A model generated the notes under the pieces. The model did no database searches. It had not been told where the DNA came from and saw nothing but the letters and a program-made list of their open reading frames with translations. Below, one piece after another: positions 1 to 11,457 of a stretch of DNA of 64,000 nucleotides. The stretch is from Dendrolimus kikuchii (lineage: Eukaryota; Arthropoda; Insecta; Lepidoptera; Lasiocampidae), in assembly GCA_019925095.2 (NCBI GenBank), contig CM034412.1, positions 5,143,501 to 5,207,500 of the forward strand. The letters run 5' to 3'. The translations under genes and the position numbers were made by a program. The first letter of the stretch is position 1, and each line of letters opens with the position of its first letter.

Positions 1-18
1 AATTATATATTTTTAATA

Positions 19-3000
19 ATGACCTCTAGAAGAATAGAAGAAGATCATGTCGAGCAGTTACGGAAATTACTTTCTGATGCCGGCCTAATATGTGTCAGAT
101 CACCGCCATTGACACCTGAATCTTCAACGTCGACTGGGGAGAGCGAAGAACAAAGTATCTACTTACTTACACTATATAACCATTAAATTACAATGACTTT
201 ATAAACTATTACAATAAAAGAAAACTTAACTTATTTGTATTGTATTCTACCCATAGTCCCTCAAGACTATAAGTAGAATACTGAGCCTAGATCGCCGTCT
301 TCTATGGGTAAGATGGCCAGAAGGCTGGCTACGTTTCCCCGCTGGATCGCCATACTGATCCCTTGTCCGAGGTAGGTACCAGCCCTCTGATCATTTGAAG
401 AGTCAATGAGTTGTTTTGATAAACTTACTTTACTTTAAACTTTATCGAGACGTCGTGGAACGTTTAGTAGACCTCTCACACCACCAAAAGGCTGGCGTCT
501 ATTTTGCTCAAAGGTTAAGCGTTGCTATTCAACGTGGTAACGCCGCCAGCGTTTTGGGAACGTTCCCGGTAAGTGACCGTGGTTTGGAACCAATATTTTA
601 TCCATAATTATAGCCTCTTTTTTATTTAGTATCAAGTATTTAATTTTAGGTTTCTTTTTATAATGTAGTTTAATTTTTAAGATAGTTTAGAATATAAAAA
701 TTTGCTTACGTAAGTCTTACTTACTTAAATCTCATACGTATTATGTGTTTGCTGTACTCCGGTCAACCATCCGGCAGATCGCAGTATGCGGTTGAAATTG
801 CGACCAGCCGCAACCGCACCATGAGGTTGAGAAACCGGCCTTAAACTGAACCACAATAATGCGTATAGCATCCGTGCTGTTTTTATTAACCATAGGTAAA
901 TGATTTTTTTTTAACCGACTCCAAAAAGGATGAGGTTCTTAATTCGATTATATGTTATTGTTATGTATGTTACGCGATTTCTCCGACAATTGTGGACCGA
1001 TTTTCAAATTGTTTTCTTTATTCAAAAGAGTACACTCCTGAAGTAGTCCCATTGTCACAAAGTCAGGGTCTGATGAATGGATCCCAGGGAAATCGTGAGC
1101 AACCCCTTTTGAAGAATGCAGAGTGACTAACCATTTCGAAAGGCAAAACTTGTATTCTCATGCAATGAGTACAATTTCTACAGTCGCTTAAAGTATGATT
1201 TCAAGCAATGAAAAACTGGGTAATATTTTTAACAAAATCAAAACCGACTTGAAATTAAAAAGCAATATATAAATATTTTCAAGATCTTGAAGTTGGTGGC
1301 AAATGAAACATTAAAACAACAACAAAATTGGAATACATGCACCGACTTCAAGATATCTACAATTATTTTTATTTTTTTGCTTTTTAGTTTCACGTCGGTT
1401 TTGTTTTTAAATTATAAAATTCAATATTCTCCAGGACCATGCGAAGAAGAACAGCCGTCATCACCAGAACAACGTTCAGAGCCCGAAGAAGAGCCTGAAC
1501 TTCCAGAAGTAACACCAGAAGAAGAAACTTACATATTCCCTACTCCTTCCTTGCGCCGCATCCTTCCTGACAACGTCAGGAAAATTCAAGAATACAACCG
1601 CATACACACTCTCCCAGATGAATTCAGAACTGATATAGACCCTGCTTTGATACCCAAAATAGCTTTGACAGCCCAACAGAATTACATAGACATATTAGCT
1701 GAGCTTGTTGGATGTAAGACTTACAGGAGTAGTCTTGCCGAGTTCTGGTTTCTAGACACCCTCGCGAATTTGCTGAAAAGGGCGCAAGAGGACGAATTGG
1801 ATCGACGTAAGTCTGTTTCTTACTTTTCAAAATTCTTAATCTTATTGTTATAACATTATAATTGAATGAAATAAAACAAAAAATATAATTGTAAATAATC
1901 CTAATTTTGTATTCTAACCTTAATCCCTAACCTCCCTAACCTCCTAACTAGAAAATAGGAACAGCTCGTATATAGTCATGTAGGTTATAGATGCTAGAAT
2001 ATATAGTCATATTTAAATCTAGTAAATATAATAAAGTTTATATAAAAACTGTCAGGAGCCTTAAGAACAGACGAGTGTGCATGACAAGAGTTATGAATGT
2101 CAAAGAAGCAAGTGGGGTGTGTAAGAATGGGCCTAAATGGCGCTCTGTTGTTCGTGCCTACCCCGCAAGGGAACTGGCGTGAAGTTATGTATGTATATAA
2201 AAACAAAATATAGTATTACAAGAGAAATAGATAGTAAGGAAATAGTATGTAAAAGTCTAAAGAAAATAGTATAAAGACTTTATAGCGCCGATCCGTCCTT
2301 CAGTGGCCGAACTTTCCGCACCGTACGTTCTGCAGGTGTCTCGTTACATTTAGGTATACTTACAGTTTTACGAGAAGTAAGGCTATATATAAGTAGAATA
2401 CTGAGCCTAAGTCATCGTCATTTATGGGCTGTGAGTAAAGTTCGTATATATTAGTCTTGTGCCTATTCGGTCGAGCACTCTTTGTTATACGTTCACTGAA
2501 CTAGTTCACCTTAATAGTTATCAGCACTATTCGGTCACGAGAACTTTTCGAGCTGCGATTATATTGCTAACTTATTTGTTAGCATTATAATCGCAGTCCA
2601 CTGCTTGACGTAGGCATCCTTAAGTTGACGCAACTCATCTCTGTTCTCCGACTTTCTTATCCAGCGTCTACCGACGACCTTTCGTGGGTCGTCGGTCCAA
2701 TAGTTCATAGTTCATCAACTACACAAGACTGTCGGATCGCTGCCTCGCGAGCTGAGCGTTAACCGAGTGTACTGATAGATCGTTTGGTAGTTTGAAACGT
2801 TTCTTTTACTACAGTTTAACCGTTTCCTTATAGTGAACTATTTCTTTCATGAACTATACAAGACTTCCATGATACTAATCATCAATGTTAATCTTAGCAG
2901 CAACTCAAGCAGTGCTTATTTTATGGTTTTGCGAATGGATAAAGGAGATACAAAACTTTGATGCGGCCGACAGGAAACGAATGTTGAAGAGGTTTCAGGT

Positions 3001-6000
3001 AGGAAATATAAGCAGAAGAAAATGTAGTAGAGTAAGAAATTTGACAAAAGAAAAAAGATAAAAAATACAAAAGCAAATAATTTAAAAAGTCTAAATACCC
3101 TGACTAAGAATCGGTTTTTCAATATCATATAAAAGTTATCAGTCGAATAAATTATAAGCTGACTTAATTAAAAAGTGAAACAATTCAACTGTTTTATTCA
3201 TGCCTTTGTCATTTTCATGTCACTGTCATTTTTCTGTTTTATTCTACAGAATAAGTTTTAACTGGTGATTGAAAAATCGGCCCGAAATAAAATTTCAGCA
3301 AAAGGGATTCCTCCCTTTGGTGAAATTAAAAGAAAAACGCGTAATTATTGATAGCAAATGAATATTAGGTATTAGTATAATATTATATAATAAAGATGAC
3401 TGTCAGGCGAGAGGCTTACATTTGAATGCGAACAAAACAAAGGTTATGGTGATTGAAAGAGAAGAAACCAGAACGAATGCAAGGATAATGGTCGATGATG
3501 TTATGCTGGAGCAAGTGAGTGAGTTTGTATATCTTGGATGTGCCTTTAGCAGGGATGGAAGGTACACCGCTGATATAGAAAGAAGAGTGAATTTGGGGAA
3601 TAGTGTGAATGGAACGTTAGATAAACTTCTAGGCGCTAAGAACCTCAGCCAGAAGGCCCAGCTTGCACTACACAACGCGGTGCTGGTACCTACGCTCACT
3701 TATGGAAGCGAGAGTTGGGTGTGGAAGAGAGAGCATGAAAGTAGAGTAAACGCGGTCGAGATGCGAGCACTGCGCAAAATCTGCGGAGTGACGCTCGCGG
3801 ACCGCGTTCGTAATACCGAAGTAAGAAAGAGAGTTGGTCTGAAAGAGAGTGTCGGGGTGAAGGTAAGGAAAGGAATGCTCCAGTGGTTCGAGCATGTGGA
3901 AAGAATGCATGATGAAAGAATGACTAAACAGATATACAATGCAAAAGTGGATGGATGCAGAAGTCGTGGAAGGCCACGACACACCTTCCTTGATCAAATT
4001 GATCGTGTACTAGCAGAAGGTGATGTCAGGAGCCTTAAGAACAGACGAGCATGCATGACAAGAGTTATGAATGTGAAAGAAGCAAGTGAGGTGTGTAAGA
4101 ATAAGCCTAAATGGCGCTCTGTTGTTCGTGCCTACCCCGCAAGGGAACTGGCGTGAAGTTATGTATGTAAATATGTATGTAGTATAATATTACCAACAAT
4201 AGACGACGTTTTATAACTCCCTTCGTTTTTTTTTGCTCACTAGGACAACATGCTTTCTGCAGCTAAGTTTATAGCGCAACGAGAACATATTCCGACACCA
4301 GCCGAAACGGGAGTGCATTATAAGGCTGTGGACGATGACACCGATGGCATAGAGCCAACGCCCAAGAGTCAAGCTCAACAGACCGAGTCTAAACACGTTG
4401 TCACCTACGAAGGCTTCGCGTATGAGTGCTCATTACGAGATCTGACGAAGATTATACATTATATCTATGATTTGTAAGTTTCTAGCCATGCCGCCTCCGC
4501 CAGGTCCCGGTCGAAGGGGAAGGCCCAAGAAATGTTGGCTTGACGTTGTGAAGGATGACATGCGTACCAATGGTCTCACAACGGGGGATACTGAAGACTG
4601 CGCGAAGTAGAGTAGAAAAAGTAGGAAAGCGGACCCTGGGCGTCGGAGTGAACGCTCCGAACGCAACCGGGAATTAACGCTCGGATGATGATGATCTATG
4701 ATTTGTAAGTATTTTAGGCTCGATAAACACTATTGATATACTATAATACACTATAATTGATCGTGTACTAGCGGAGGGTGATGTCAGGAGCCTTACGAAC
4801 AGACGAGCGTGCATGACAAGAGTTATGAATGTCAAAGAAGGAAGTGAGGTGTGTAAGAACGGGCCTAAATGGCGCTCTGTTGTTCGTGCCTACCCCGCAA
4901 GGGAACTGGCGTCAAGTTATGTATGTATGTATGATAAACACTATAATACTGTTCACGGTTCAATCTCGCTCCGGTCTCGGTCTGTTACCGGTCCGGTCAA
5001 ATATTCTTAAAGAAGAATCAGAGAATTCTCACTATCGTATCACTTTAATTCCGATCCGATATCAAAGAAAGAAAGAATATTTGACTGAAGCGAGATCGGA
5101 CCTGTCATGACTTGCACAGTGTACCAACTTCATCGTTTGTTTAATGTATTAATTTATCTATCGCGGATAGACGGGCTTGGGAAAGCCAACACTAGATGGC
5201 GTTGAGCGGTAAAAAGATGGTAGTAGTGAGTCGACCATTGCAACGTGTGCGTTTCCAAAACCCAAAAACGAATAGTTAATCTTCAAAACCAACTGAATAC
5301 CAAACATAAACACTAAACAGTGAATTCGATCATCAATACCACAAAAAAACCTATGATTTGCAAGTGCTAGGCCTAGCTGAACTCCACGCACGACGGCGTT
5401 TGGTAAGTACGTAAAAGTAAGTAGTTTTTATCCGTGCAGGAACGGAGAAAGAATACAATTTCCTGAGGCCGGGCGGCCTGTCGTAAGAGGCGACTTAACA
5501 ACCCACAGCCAGGTGGTAGGGCATTCGCCCGACTGGATGGCTACCACCCCTGGTCTAAAGTATGTCGCCATAACAACCTTGAGTTGTGTTCCGGCATTAG
5601 TGACCAGGCTCCAGTTTCCCTTAAGAGAGCAGCAGCGCATTTGCAGCAACTTGGTATTGCAAATGTCCATAGGCGATGGTAACCGCTTTCCATCAAGTGG
5701 GCCGTCTGCCTGTCTGCTTATCTCCTGTAATAAAAAAAATAAAAAAAAAGTACCATCCCCATTCCTTGGCGTGTGATTCGGGGTTGGGAAAAAGGTTTTG
5801 CGCAACTTAAATGCAGAGTACTTGTAAAATTAAAATTGAACCCAAATGTATCAAAATTATAGTTAGTTTTGAAACATACAGTGTGAATATGCTTTTATTT
5901 CAACTCCAGAAGTGTAAGGACAGCGAGATTTGATCGCACCGAAGTCGAAGTGAGATAGAATCATGAACGGCATCAGTGTCAATCGAGTCTTAATCGCATG

Positions 6001-8501
6001 CTAGCAATTAAAGCAGTCTTATCTTAGTCAAAAGTAGAGATATTTGGGTGACGGCAGTCCGAGTACCTATTTAAATACGTCATTGATATACACACCCGCT
6101 TGCTAGCTTAATCCCCTGGACTGCATTCAATGTCGAGCCGTTGACGTTGTTAACGATCCCATACTCACAGACTGTCTAGATACGCTTGGCCTGAGAGACC
6201 TCGCGTCTGCGTATTCTATTGATTGTGTATAAGAAGTAATAAGGAGTGTTCCGACGAACTGTTCAGAACTGTGCCTTCGTCTCCTACCACCGCACCGCTC
6301 CCAATCGGCTGGGCGTTCATATACATGTTCTTGAGTTGCGAAGCACAACGTTGCTCTTGCGCACCGTGGGAATTTGGGATGAGCTCTCAGTTGAGGTTTT
6401 CCCACAACGCTTCGGTACGGGGATTTTCAAAGTGTGTGAAAAAATCTTTTCAAGCTGGCAGCGGGGTGCTGATAACTCTGGTGTTATTATGTATTCGCAC
6501 TACCCACTTCTTTGCTTATATATCTGAGGTTTCTGCTGTCCCAGATTCAGTTCAGAGTACCAATATGACCTGGTGAGGTCAGTTTTTACCTTCACTCCAG
6601 AGTATACCTTGATCGACGCTCCTTACCAGCTACAAACCCCGAAACGTATTTATGCACCGCTCAAGCCAAAAAAAGAGAAACCGCCCAAGAAGGATGCAAA
6701 AGTGTCGGCTAAAGGAAAAACTAAGAAAGAAGTGGACACTGAGGAGTTTTTGGCTCTGATGGAGGTAAGATTGCACAGCTACCTTTGGAATAACGACTTT
6801 AAAAATTTTAATTGTAAATTGGTAGAAGAATTTGACGTGTTAGAGCCATGCTGGAATCATTATCTTGATTACAGCTCTTAGAGCCGGCTCCAGCGGTGTG
6901 ATATCACGCTCTCACAAAATATCGGCGTGAAACAGTTAGTCTTGCGTTTCGGACGATAAGAGGGAGTTCCAATGGCCCACTTTCCCATCCTAAAGGCCGG
7001 CAACACATTGGCTGCACTCCTGGCGATGCAAACGTCTATAGGCGACGGTAACCACCTTCCATCAAATGCGCCATCATCTTGTTTTAGGGTATTACGGTAT
7101 TATTAGTATTAGTATTCTCGATCGATCGATCGTCGATCGATAGAGAATGGACTAGTCGCCATCGATCGAACTGCTTGATTATCTGAGAACCCGACCCACT
7201 CCGCCGAGCGCAGCCTGCTCCCTATTACCACCCGCTGCCCAGTCTGGCATTCCCGTCTCCGTTATAATAGTACGAGCAAGATCGTACTAGCCAACAATAA
7301 CGCACCCTATTCACAATACATATCAAAAGTAACTGATGGAATAAATATGGCCGGACGATAACAATAATATACTTAATCGATCAACGTCGATCGATGGCAT
7401 TGATCGGCGATCGATCGATTGGTGTGGTAGCACCCTAACGCTCTCCAACGAAAAAAAGGCCCACACAACAAAGTAGTATATAGGAGCAGCATACTTAGTC
7501 ATCGCAGCAAACGTACTACTGGCTAGCGTATTTTTTTTTTTTGGAGCTGGACCCAGCTGAATCGCCGTAGATAACTCTTTCAGCGATACCGGACTTTGGG
7601 GGCTTCCCGACTCCGTGGGAGCGGAGGCGTTCAGCCCGGAAGCAGCGCGCTCGAGGAGGCACGTCCTGTGAGGTTCGACCTCGGCTCGACCGCTGCGGGG
7701 GATTGACTCTATATTGAGAATTAGTCGTAAAAGGCTGAATGAGCTAAGCCAACAGGCTGAAGTGATTATTTGGGGACTAATTATCGACTCCGCCGGCGGA
7801 GCCGATCCTAGTCTATCATTACTACCGCTTCGCAACGTGTTATAGCTGGAGGAGAAGAAGCGGCGTAAGAAACTCTCCAGCAACACGCCAAAGCTAATCT
7901 TGTATGGCTATTTGTGTCTGTAGTGAGTGAGTGAGATTGGTGGGTCTTACCTTTGTGTAAGAGGATCCGAGCCGGGGGCTCTCCGGCGTCTGTTTTGTTT
8001 GCGTCGTGGCTAACACAACGCGGGAGCGCACATATTAATAGTTGCTATATCTCGCTCGCACATCATCCGTCCCTCTAATACATTATGCTATGTATTGTAC
8101 TTGCTGAACGACTTGTTAATATTTAATTAGTTAATAGTTGACATCAGCATTCGACAGTGAATACTACTATCTGCCATCTCGAGTATCATTCAACCTCTAC
8201 CTCACGCTGCCACAAGTATTTTTTATTAGACCGAGAATTTTCGGGAATCGAACTTGGGAACTTGGATAAAGGTGCTAAGCGTTTATTTTTCTCTTAGCTT
8301 AAAGCAAGAGAACGAAAAGAGTTGGAAGAGCAAGAAGACAAAGACAGAGAGAGATGGAACCGTCGCAGTCACATCCTGCCGTTGCACTTCGCTGCCGATG
8401 ACGCGTTCTTTGACAAGTATTGGCCTCCACCACCTCCTGAACCTGAGCCGGCGCCCCAGCCGGAACCTAGAGGGAAGGGGAAAGGAAAGGGGAAGAAGTG
8501 A
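19..8501 (+). CDS. Multi-exon gene, unrecognised acidic/Lys-Pro-rich protein
   Basis: I do not recognise the family. Proposed exons are 19-154, about 450-568 or 572, 1435-1806, 2898-2998, 4244-4473, 6545-6764 and 8298-8501 (stop TGA). They are supported by open frames that stop at good GT donors and by compatible phases from the third exon onward. Exon 3 is Glu/Pro-rich, then helical (contains LRRILPDNVRKIQEYNR). Exon 4 is a short helical piece (LILWFCEW). Exon 6 is Lys-rich. Exon 7 has a coiled Glu/Arg stretch, then WPPPPPEPEP and a Gly-Lys tail. No signal peptide or membrane segment is seen, so it is probably intracellular. One weak point: exon 2 ends in phase 0 at the GTAAGT donor at 569, but exon 3 needs one incoming base. 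A second GT at 573 would fit. The start of exon 2 abuts a repeat and is uncertain. The first Met at 19 is near the window edge, so more 5' exons are possible. Confidence 0.6.
255..421 (+). repeat. Dispersed repeat fragment, also at 2387-2430 and 45040-45290
   Basis: The stretch with AGAATACTGAGCCTA and CCAGAAGGCTGGCTAC is found again, diverged, at 45040-45290 inside the GH1 gene, and its left part near 2390. All are in the same orientation. It holds no open frame and lies just before exon 2 of the first gene, which makes the splice acceptor there hard to place. The family is unknown to me. Confidence 0.6.
2050..2193 (+). mobile_element. LINE-A copy 1, 5'-truncated non-LTR retrotransposon
   Basis: Only the last ~140 bp of the LINE-A family are present, encoding the C-terminal end (...VVRAYPARELA, stop) followed by the TATG-type tail. 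It is flanked by the 11-bp direct repeat TATATAAAAAC at 2039-2049 and 2194-2204, the expected target duplication. It lies in an intron of the first gene, in the same orientation. Confidence 0.85.
2280..2840. repeat. Hairpin-rich non-coding stretch, probable non-autonomous element
   Basis: No open frame of note. Two strong hairpins lie close together. Arms 2553-2571 and 2578-2596 match at 18 of 19 pairs around a 6-base loop. Arms 2670-2679 and 2687-2696 (ACCGACGACC/GGTCGTCGGT) match fully. The left edge carries part of the repeat also seen at 255. I could not find clean ends or a target duplication, so the limits are approximate. Confidence 0.4.
3386..4179 (+). mobile_element. LINE-A copy 2, longest copy, reverse transcriptase C-terminal part
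   Basis: This is the most complete of nine LINE-A copies. An uninterrupted frame ends at the TGA at 4154-4156 and reads as the C-terminal third of a non-LTR reverse transcriptase: LNANKTKVMV, FVYLGCAFSRDGRYT, VPTLTYGSESWVW, VEMRALRKICGV, then a basic tail ending PARELA. The catalytic FADD-type region and endonuclease are absent, so the copy is dead on arrival. It ends in a TATG-type tail and is flanked by the 13-bp repeat TAGTATAATATTA at 3373-3385 and 4180-4192. It sits in an intron of the first gene. The clade is not assigned. Confidence 0.88.
4480..4693 (+). mobile_element. RTE-like LINE 3' fragment inserted at a splice donor
   Basis: The insert encodes the C-terminal tail typical of RTE-like LINEs (GRPKKCWLDVVKDDM ... 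KADPG), interrupted by one stop, and ends in a GATGAT run. It is bounded by a perfect 17-bp duplication, ATCTATGATTTGTAAGT, at 4463-4479 and 4694-4710. That duplicated segment contains the exon end and 5' splice site of exon 5 of the first gene. The insert is about 214 bp and lies in gene orientation. Confidence 0.85.
4758..4937 (+). mobile_element. LINE-A copy 3
   Basis: A 5'-truncated LINE-A copy carrying the last ~50 codons and the TATG tail. The 10-bp direct repeat ACACTATAAT at 4748-4757 and 4938-4947 marks the insertion. It lies in an intron of the first gene, downstream of the RTE-like insert. Confidence 0.85.
5432..5749 (+). mobile_element. SINE-B copy (short interspersed element with A-rich tail)
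   Basis: This belongs to a ~310-bp family that starts CCGTGCAGGAACGGAG and ends with a run of A after CTCCTGTAATAAA. Near-full copies occur here and at 8709, 28076, 33297 and 48845, in both orientations, with partial copies elsewhere. It has no conserved coding frame; open frames inside are chance. I see no clear tRNA-type promoter boxes, so it could instead be the tail of a larger element. Confidence 0.75.
6117..6486 (+). pseudogene. Decayed C-terminus of a non-LTR reverse transcriptase
   Basis: Broken frames on the plus strand read LDTLGLRDLASAYSIDCV, then SELCLRLLPPHRS, HIHVLELRSTTLLLRT and ELSVEVFPQRFGTGIF. This succession is what the C-terminal end of many lepidopteran LINE polymerases looks like. 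Several stops and frame changes show it is dead. It lies just 5' of exon 6 of the first gene. Confidence 0.55.
6840..7085 (+). repeat. Dispersed repeat fragment shared with 43945-44400
   Basis: Segments such as TTAGAGCCATGCTG, GTTAGTCTTG and TCTATAGGCGACGGTAAC occur again in the same order at 43945-44400. The right end resembles the inner part of SINE-B. No coding potential. Intron of the first gene. Confidence 0.55.
7118..7425. repeat. ATCGATCG-rich stretch
   Basis: Overlapping GATCGATC and TCGATCGATC palindromes cluster at about 7120-7145, 7162-7170 and 7376-7422, with ordinary sequence between them. No gene is visible. Intron of the first gene. Confidence 0.6.
7540..7905 (-). mobile_element. 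LINE fragment related to the one at 51218
   Basis: The segment 7825-7890 (CGCTTCGCAACGTGTTATAG ... CCAGCAACACGCC) matches 51236-51300 in the Jockey-like fragment, in the same orientation. The minus-strand frame through it has no recognisable polymerase motif, so it probably represents the 3' part of a related element. The left border is uncertain. Confidence 0.4.
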
Positions 8502-8586
8502 CAGCTACCTTTGCCATTGGCCAATAGCATCTTCGTATGAGCAAATCTTAAATGGATCCTCGAAGTTGCTGCACGCGCTGCCGGAA

Positions 8587-9275
8587 TCTATATTATAAAA
8601 TTCTAAACATGCCGTGACTGTACATTGAAGCGATTAAAAAAAAAACAAATTGAATAGACTATATAACCGATGGAGGACACGATGCCATTTTTTTTAGATT
8701 TCTTGTCTATTTTTTTTTTATTGTATTAGTTCAGCAGACAGGCAGACGGCCCACTTGATGAAAAGCGGTTACTATCGCCTATGGACATTTGCCATACCAA
8801 AGGTGCTACAAATGCGCTGCTGCTCTCTTAAGGGAGACTGGAACCTGGTCACTAATCCCGGAACACAACTTAAGGTTGTTATGGCAACATAATCTAGACC
8901 AGGGGTGGTAGCCATCCAGTCGGGCAAATGCCCTACCACCTGGCTGTGGGTTGTTTTGTCGCCTCTTACGACAGGCCGCCTGGCCGCAGGAAATTGTATT
9001 CTTTCGCTGTACCTGCACGGATAAAACTGTTTGTTCGGGTTTCACATAAAAACTAATTCGCCGATTACGCTGCGGGTTTGCTGATCGACAGCAAATTGTT
9101 ACACTTAAAATCTGCTGTACTTTTGATCCTGGGAATGGCGCGGGAATTTTCTTGGGACGGATTAAAGTGGCCAGATAAAAAAAAATCCGATGCAATATTT
9201 TCACTGATTCAAATTTTCTATATAAAACAATTGTGATCTTTGCTATCCATCCAAAGTGGGCGAAGTCGCGTAAAG
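8587..9275 (+). mobile_element. Helitron family 1 copy, split by a SINE-B
   Basis: The left end TCTATATTATAAAATTC after an A, and the right end near GGGCGAAGTCGCG, match the copies at 29257, 33861 and 36158. The usual CTAG end has decayed here. A minus-strand SINE-B (8709-9021) sits between TTCTTGTCT and GTTTGTTCGG, which are contiguous in the other copies. No helicase is encoded, so the copy is non-autonomous. Confidence 0.7.
8709..9021 (-). mobile_element. SINE-B copy nested in a Helitron
   Basis: A near-full SINE-B with its A-tail (here T-run) at 8711-8720 and its other end CCTGCACGG at ~9020. It interrupts the Helitron family 1 copy, so it is the younger insertion. No clear target duplication is visible. 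Confidence 0.75.
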
Positions 9276-9917
9276 ACCAATCTATTTGTAAATTACTTTT
9301 ACAATTTCTTCAAAATCTGATCTCCGTAACTGAAAACTAACGGATAATAAGAAATAATTTCATATCTGTAACCGTATCTGAAATCATAATATATAGAAAT
9401 AATAAACTGAAAATGCTATATGAACACCTAATGGGGATTGTTCAAAAAAAATTACCCTCTGATTTTATATTTTTATTATGTAAAATAGGGTATTTTAAGA
9501 TACTAATTTGAATATTTTTGTGTTTTAAGAATTAGTTTTTTTTAATTAGATTTTTAAAAAAAATATTCGATGACGTCATTGGGGACAACTTTACATTAAT
9601 TCCTTTGCCTATAAAAAGAAAATAATCATATTAATCTGTGCTACTATTTAAATGTTACTGTCATTATTCCCACTCGCGCCACTCACCGTACCTTTGACTT
9701 CTATACGAAAAGAGACGAGAGCAGCGTCGAGCAGTTGCAGGTGTTTACATACATCCCTAACACGGAAATGGGGACAATGGAAACTAGGGTAACGATTAAA
9801 ATGGATTTTATTTCTATCTAAATTATCACTGTGACATTAATATTCATTGTACAAGAATAATATCTTTCACATTAATTATGCAATATATTTTGTTTATTAT
9901 AAATTACCTATATAGAG
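9276..9917. other. AT-rich intergenic stretch, nothing recognised
   Basis: AT-rich sequence with no supported gene, RNA or repeat. A short GC-richer patch lies at 9670-9735. Confidence 0.5.
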
Positions 9918-10260
9918 GGTAAACTATACCATTGTTGGCACTTAATCAATTTATTCAAGATAGTATTTTATATTTTCTACTTTGTAGCCATGCAATAATA
10001 TTATAAAAATAAATATCATTGTGTGTATACAAAAAAAAAAGATTTCTTAATGTTTTGAATAAAATAATATAATGCCAATCATTGTAAAACCCGCAAGAGT
10101 TAACTTGAGACATCGCTCAGATGACGTAAGCGCATGGTACTGACGCGTCGATGGTTAGAGCGGTAAGAAGGCGGGTGTCAGGAGGGAAGCGCGCATTCCG
10201 CTCAGGTCTCAAGTTAACTCTTACGGATAGTACTGGGGTGCCAACAATGGTATAGTTTCC
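9918..10260. mobile_element. MITE-like element with nested inverted repeats
   Basis: The outer arms AAACTATACCATTGTTGGCAC (21 of 21) lie at 9921-9941 and, inverted, 10238-10258, with one extra base next to the left GG. A second perfect inverted pair, AAGAGTTAACTTGAGAC, lies inside at 10095-10111 and 10206-10222. TATA stretches flank both ends. No coding potential, so it is a non-autonomous DNA element or foldback element of unknown family. Confidence 0.7.
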
Positions 10261-10763
10261 TATAATTGTGCATTATAAAGATATATTGAGAAAATAAAAA
10301 AGAAATAAACAATAATAAGTAAAAAGTGCTGCAAAAAATGCGCAAATATTTAAAAACCTGCTTTGAGTTTTGGAATTTACTCCTCAAGAATCGATTTGCA
10401 TATAAGGCCCGCTGTGGAAATTTTATATGGAGAGAAATAATACAAGCGTTAACTCAAAAGCGTTACGTTTTCTGATTATACATATTCTAACTTTAACGCA
10501 ATAAGATCTAAAATAATATCCATCAGTGCATATTCAAAGACAATCGTTCTTAACGAGTTAACTCCGGTCGGGCCTCAGAGCTGACAACAAACACGAAACG
10601 AGAAAACAGACTTTTTCAATTTTAATTTAGAATGCGATTACATAGAATAATCGTTAAAACATTAAAACTAATAAAAATAAACTGAGGAACGATGAGAAAA
10701 AGTTTTAAAATTATTCAGTCAAAGTAAAAAATGCGCTCACTTGCTTGCTTACTTTTTGTACCT

Positions 10764-11217
10764 AATGGAGTTTGCCGTCTTGTTCACGCATTACCACATC
10801 TTTGAAGTTGTAATTTGACAGATTTTACTTACGACACAAATCATAATAATAAAATTACGAATGTTTCACAAAAATGTATTGAATCGAATAAGATTTCACA
10901 CATAAAAACTTGCTCTCACGAGATAATAATAATATGGACATGTATATGAAATCAAAATTATTTTTTTAAGAAACATTCGTAATTCGTTTAATTTTTCAAA
11001 AAATTCGTTGCAAAAAAAAATACCATACTGAATCAAGCAAGGTTTCACATATAAAAACTTTCTTTCAAAAAATCAAATATTTAATAAATTAATATATATT
11101 TTTTTAAACATTGTTATTTTATTCTTAAGGTTTGTATAATACAGACTTGTCGTGAGTAAATTCAGACAATTTATAAAAAATGTGGTAATGCGCGACGAGC
11201 GAAGTCGTAAACTTCAT
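10764..11217. mobile_element. Inverted-repeat element with ~36-bp imperfect ends
   Basis: The left end AATGGAGTTTGCCG...CGCATTACCACAT (to ~10801) pairs with the right end ATGTGGTAATGCG...AAACTTCATT (from ~11179). An inner inverted pair AATTACGAATGTTTC (10852) / GAAACATTCGTAATT (10971) and a direct repeat of TTTCACA(C/T)ATAAAAACTT are also present. There is no frame. CCT follows both outer borders, so a 3-bp target copy is possible. Confidence 0.55.
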
Positions 11218-11457
11218 TCCTAGCCCCTTAATCAGTGTTCAGACTCCCTCATAACATTAAAATGCATTATAGGTCATAAATATTACACATCATATTTACT
11301 ACATCAAAAAAAATCTATAAACTTTACATATTTTTAAATATAATATGGTAGAAAATTTCAGAGTAATATGGCAGTAAAAATGGCATTAAACCAATCGATA
11401 AACTCAGAATGTAAAATATATTGTTTTTTATAAACATATACAGGCGATTTTGATCAT

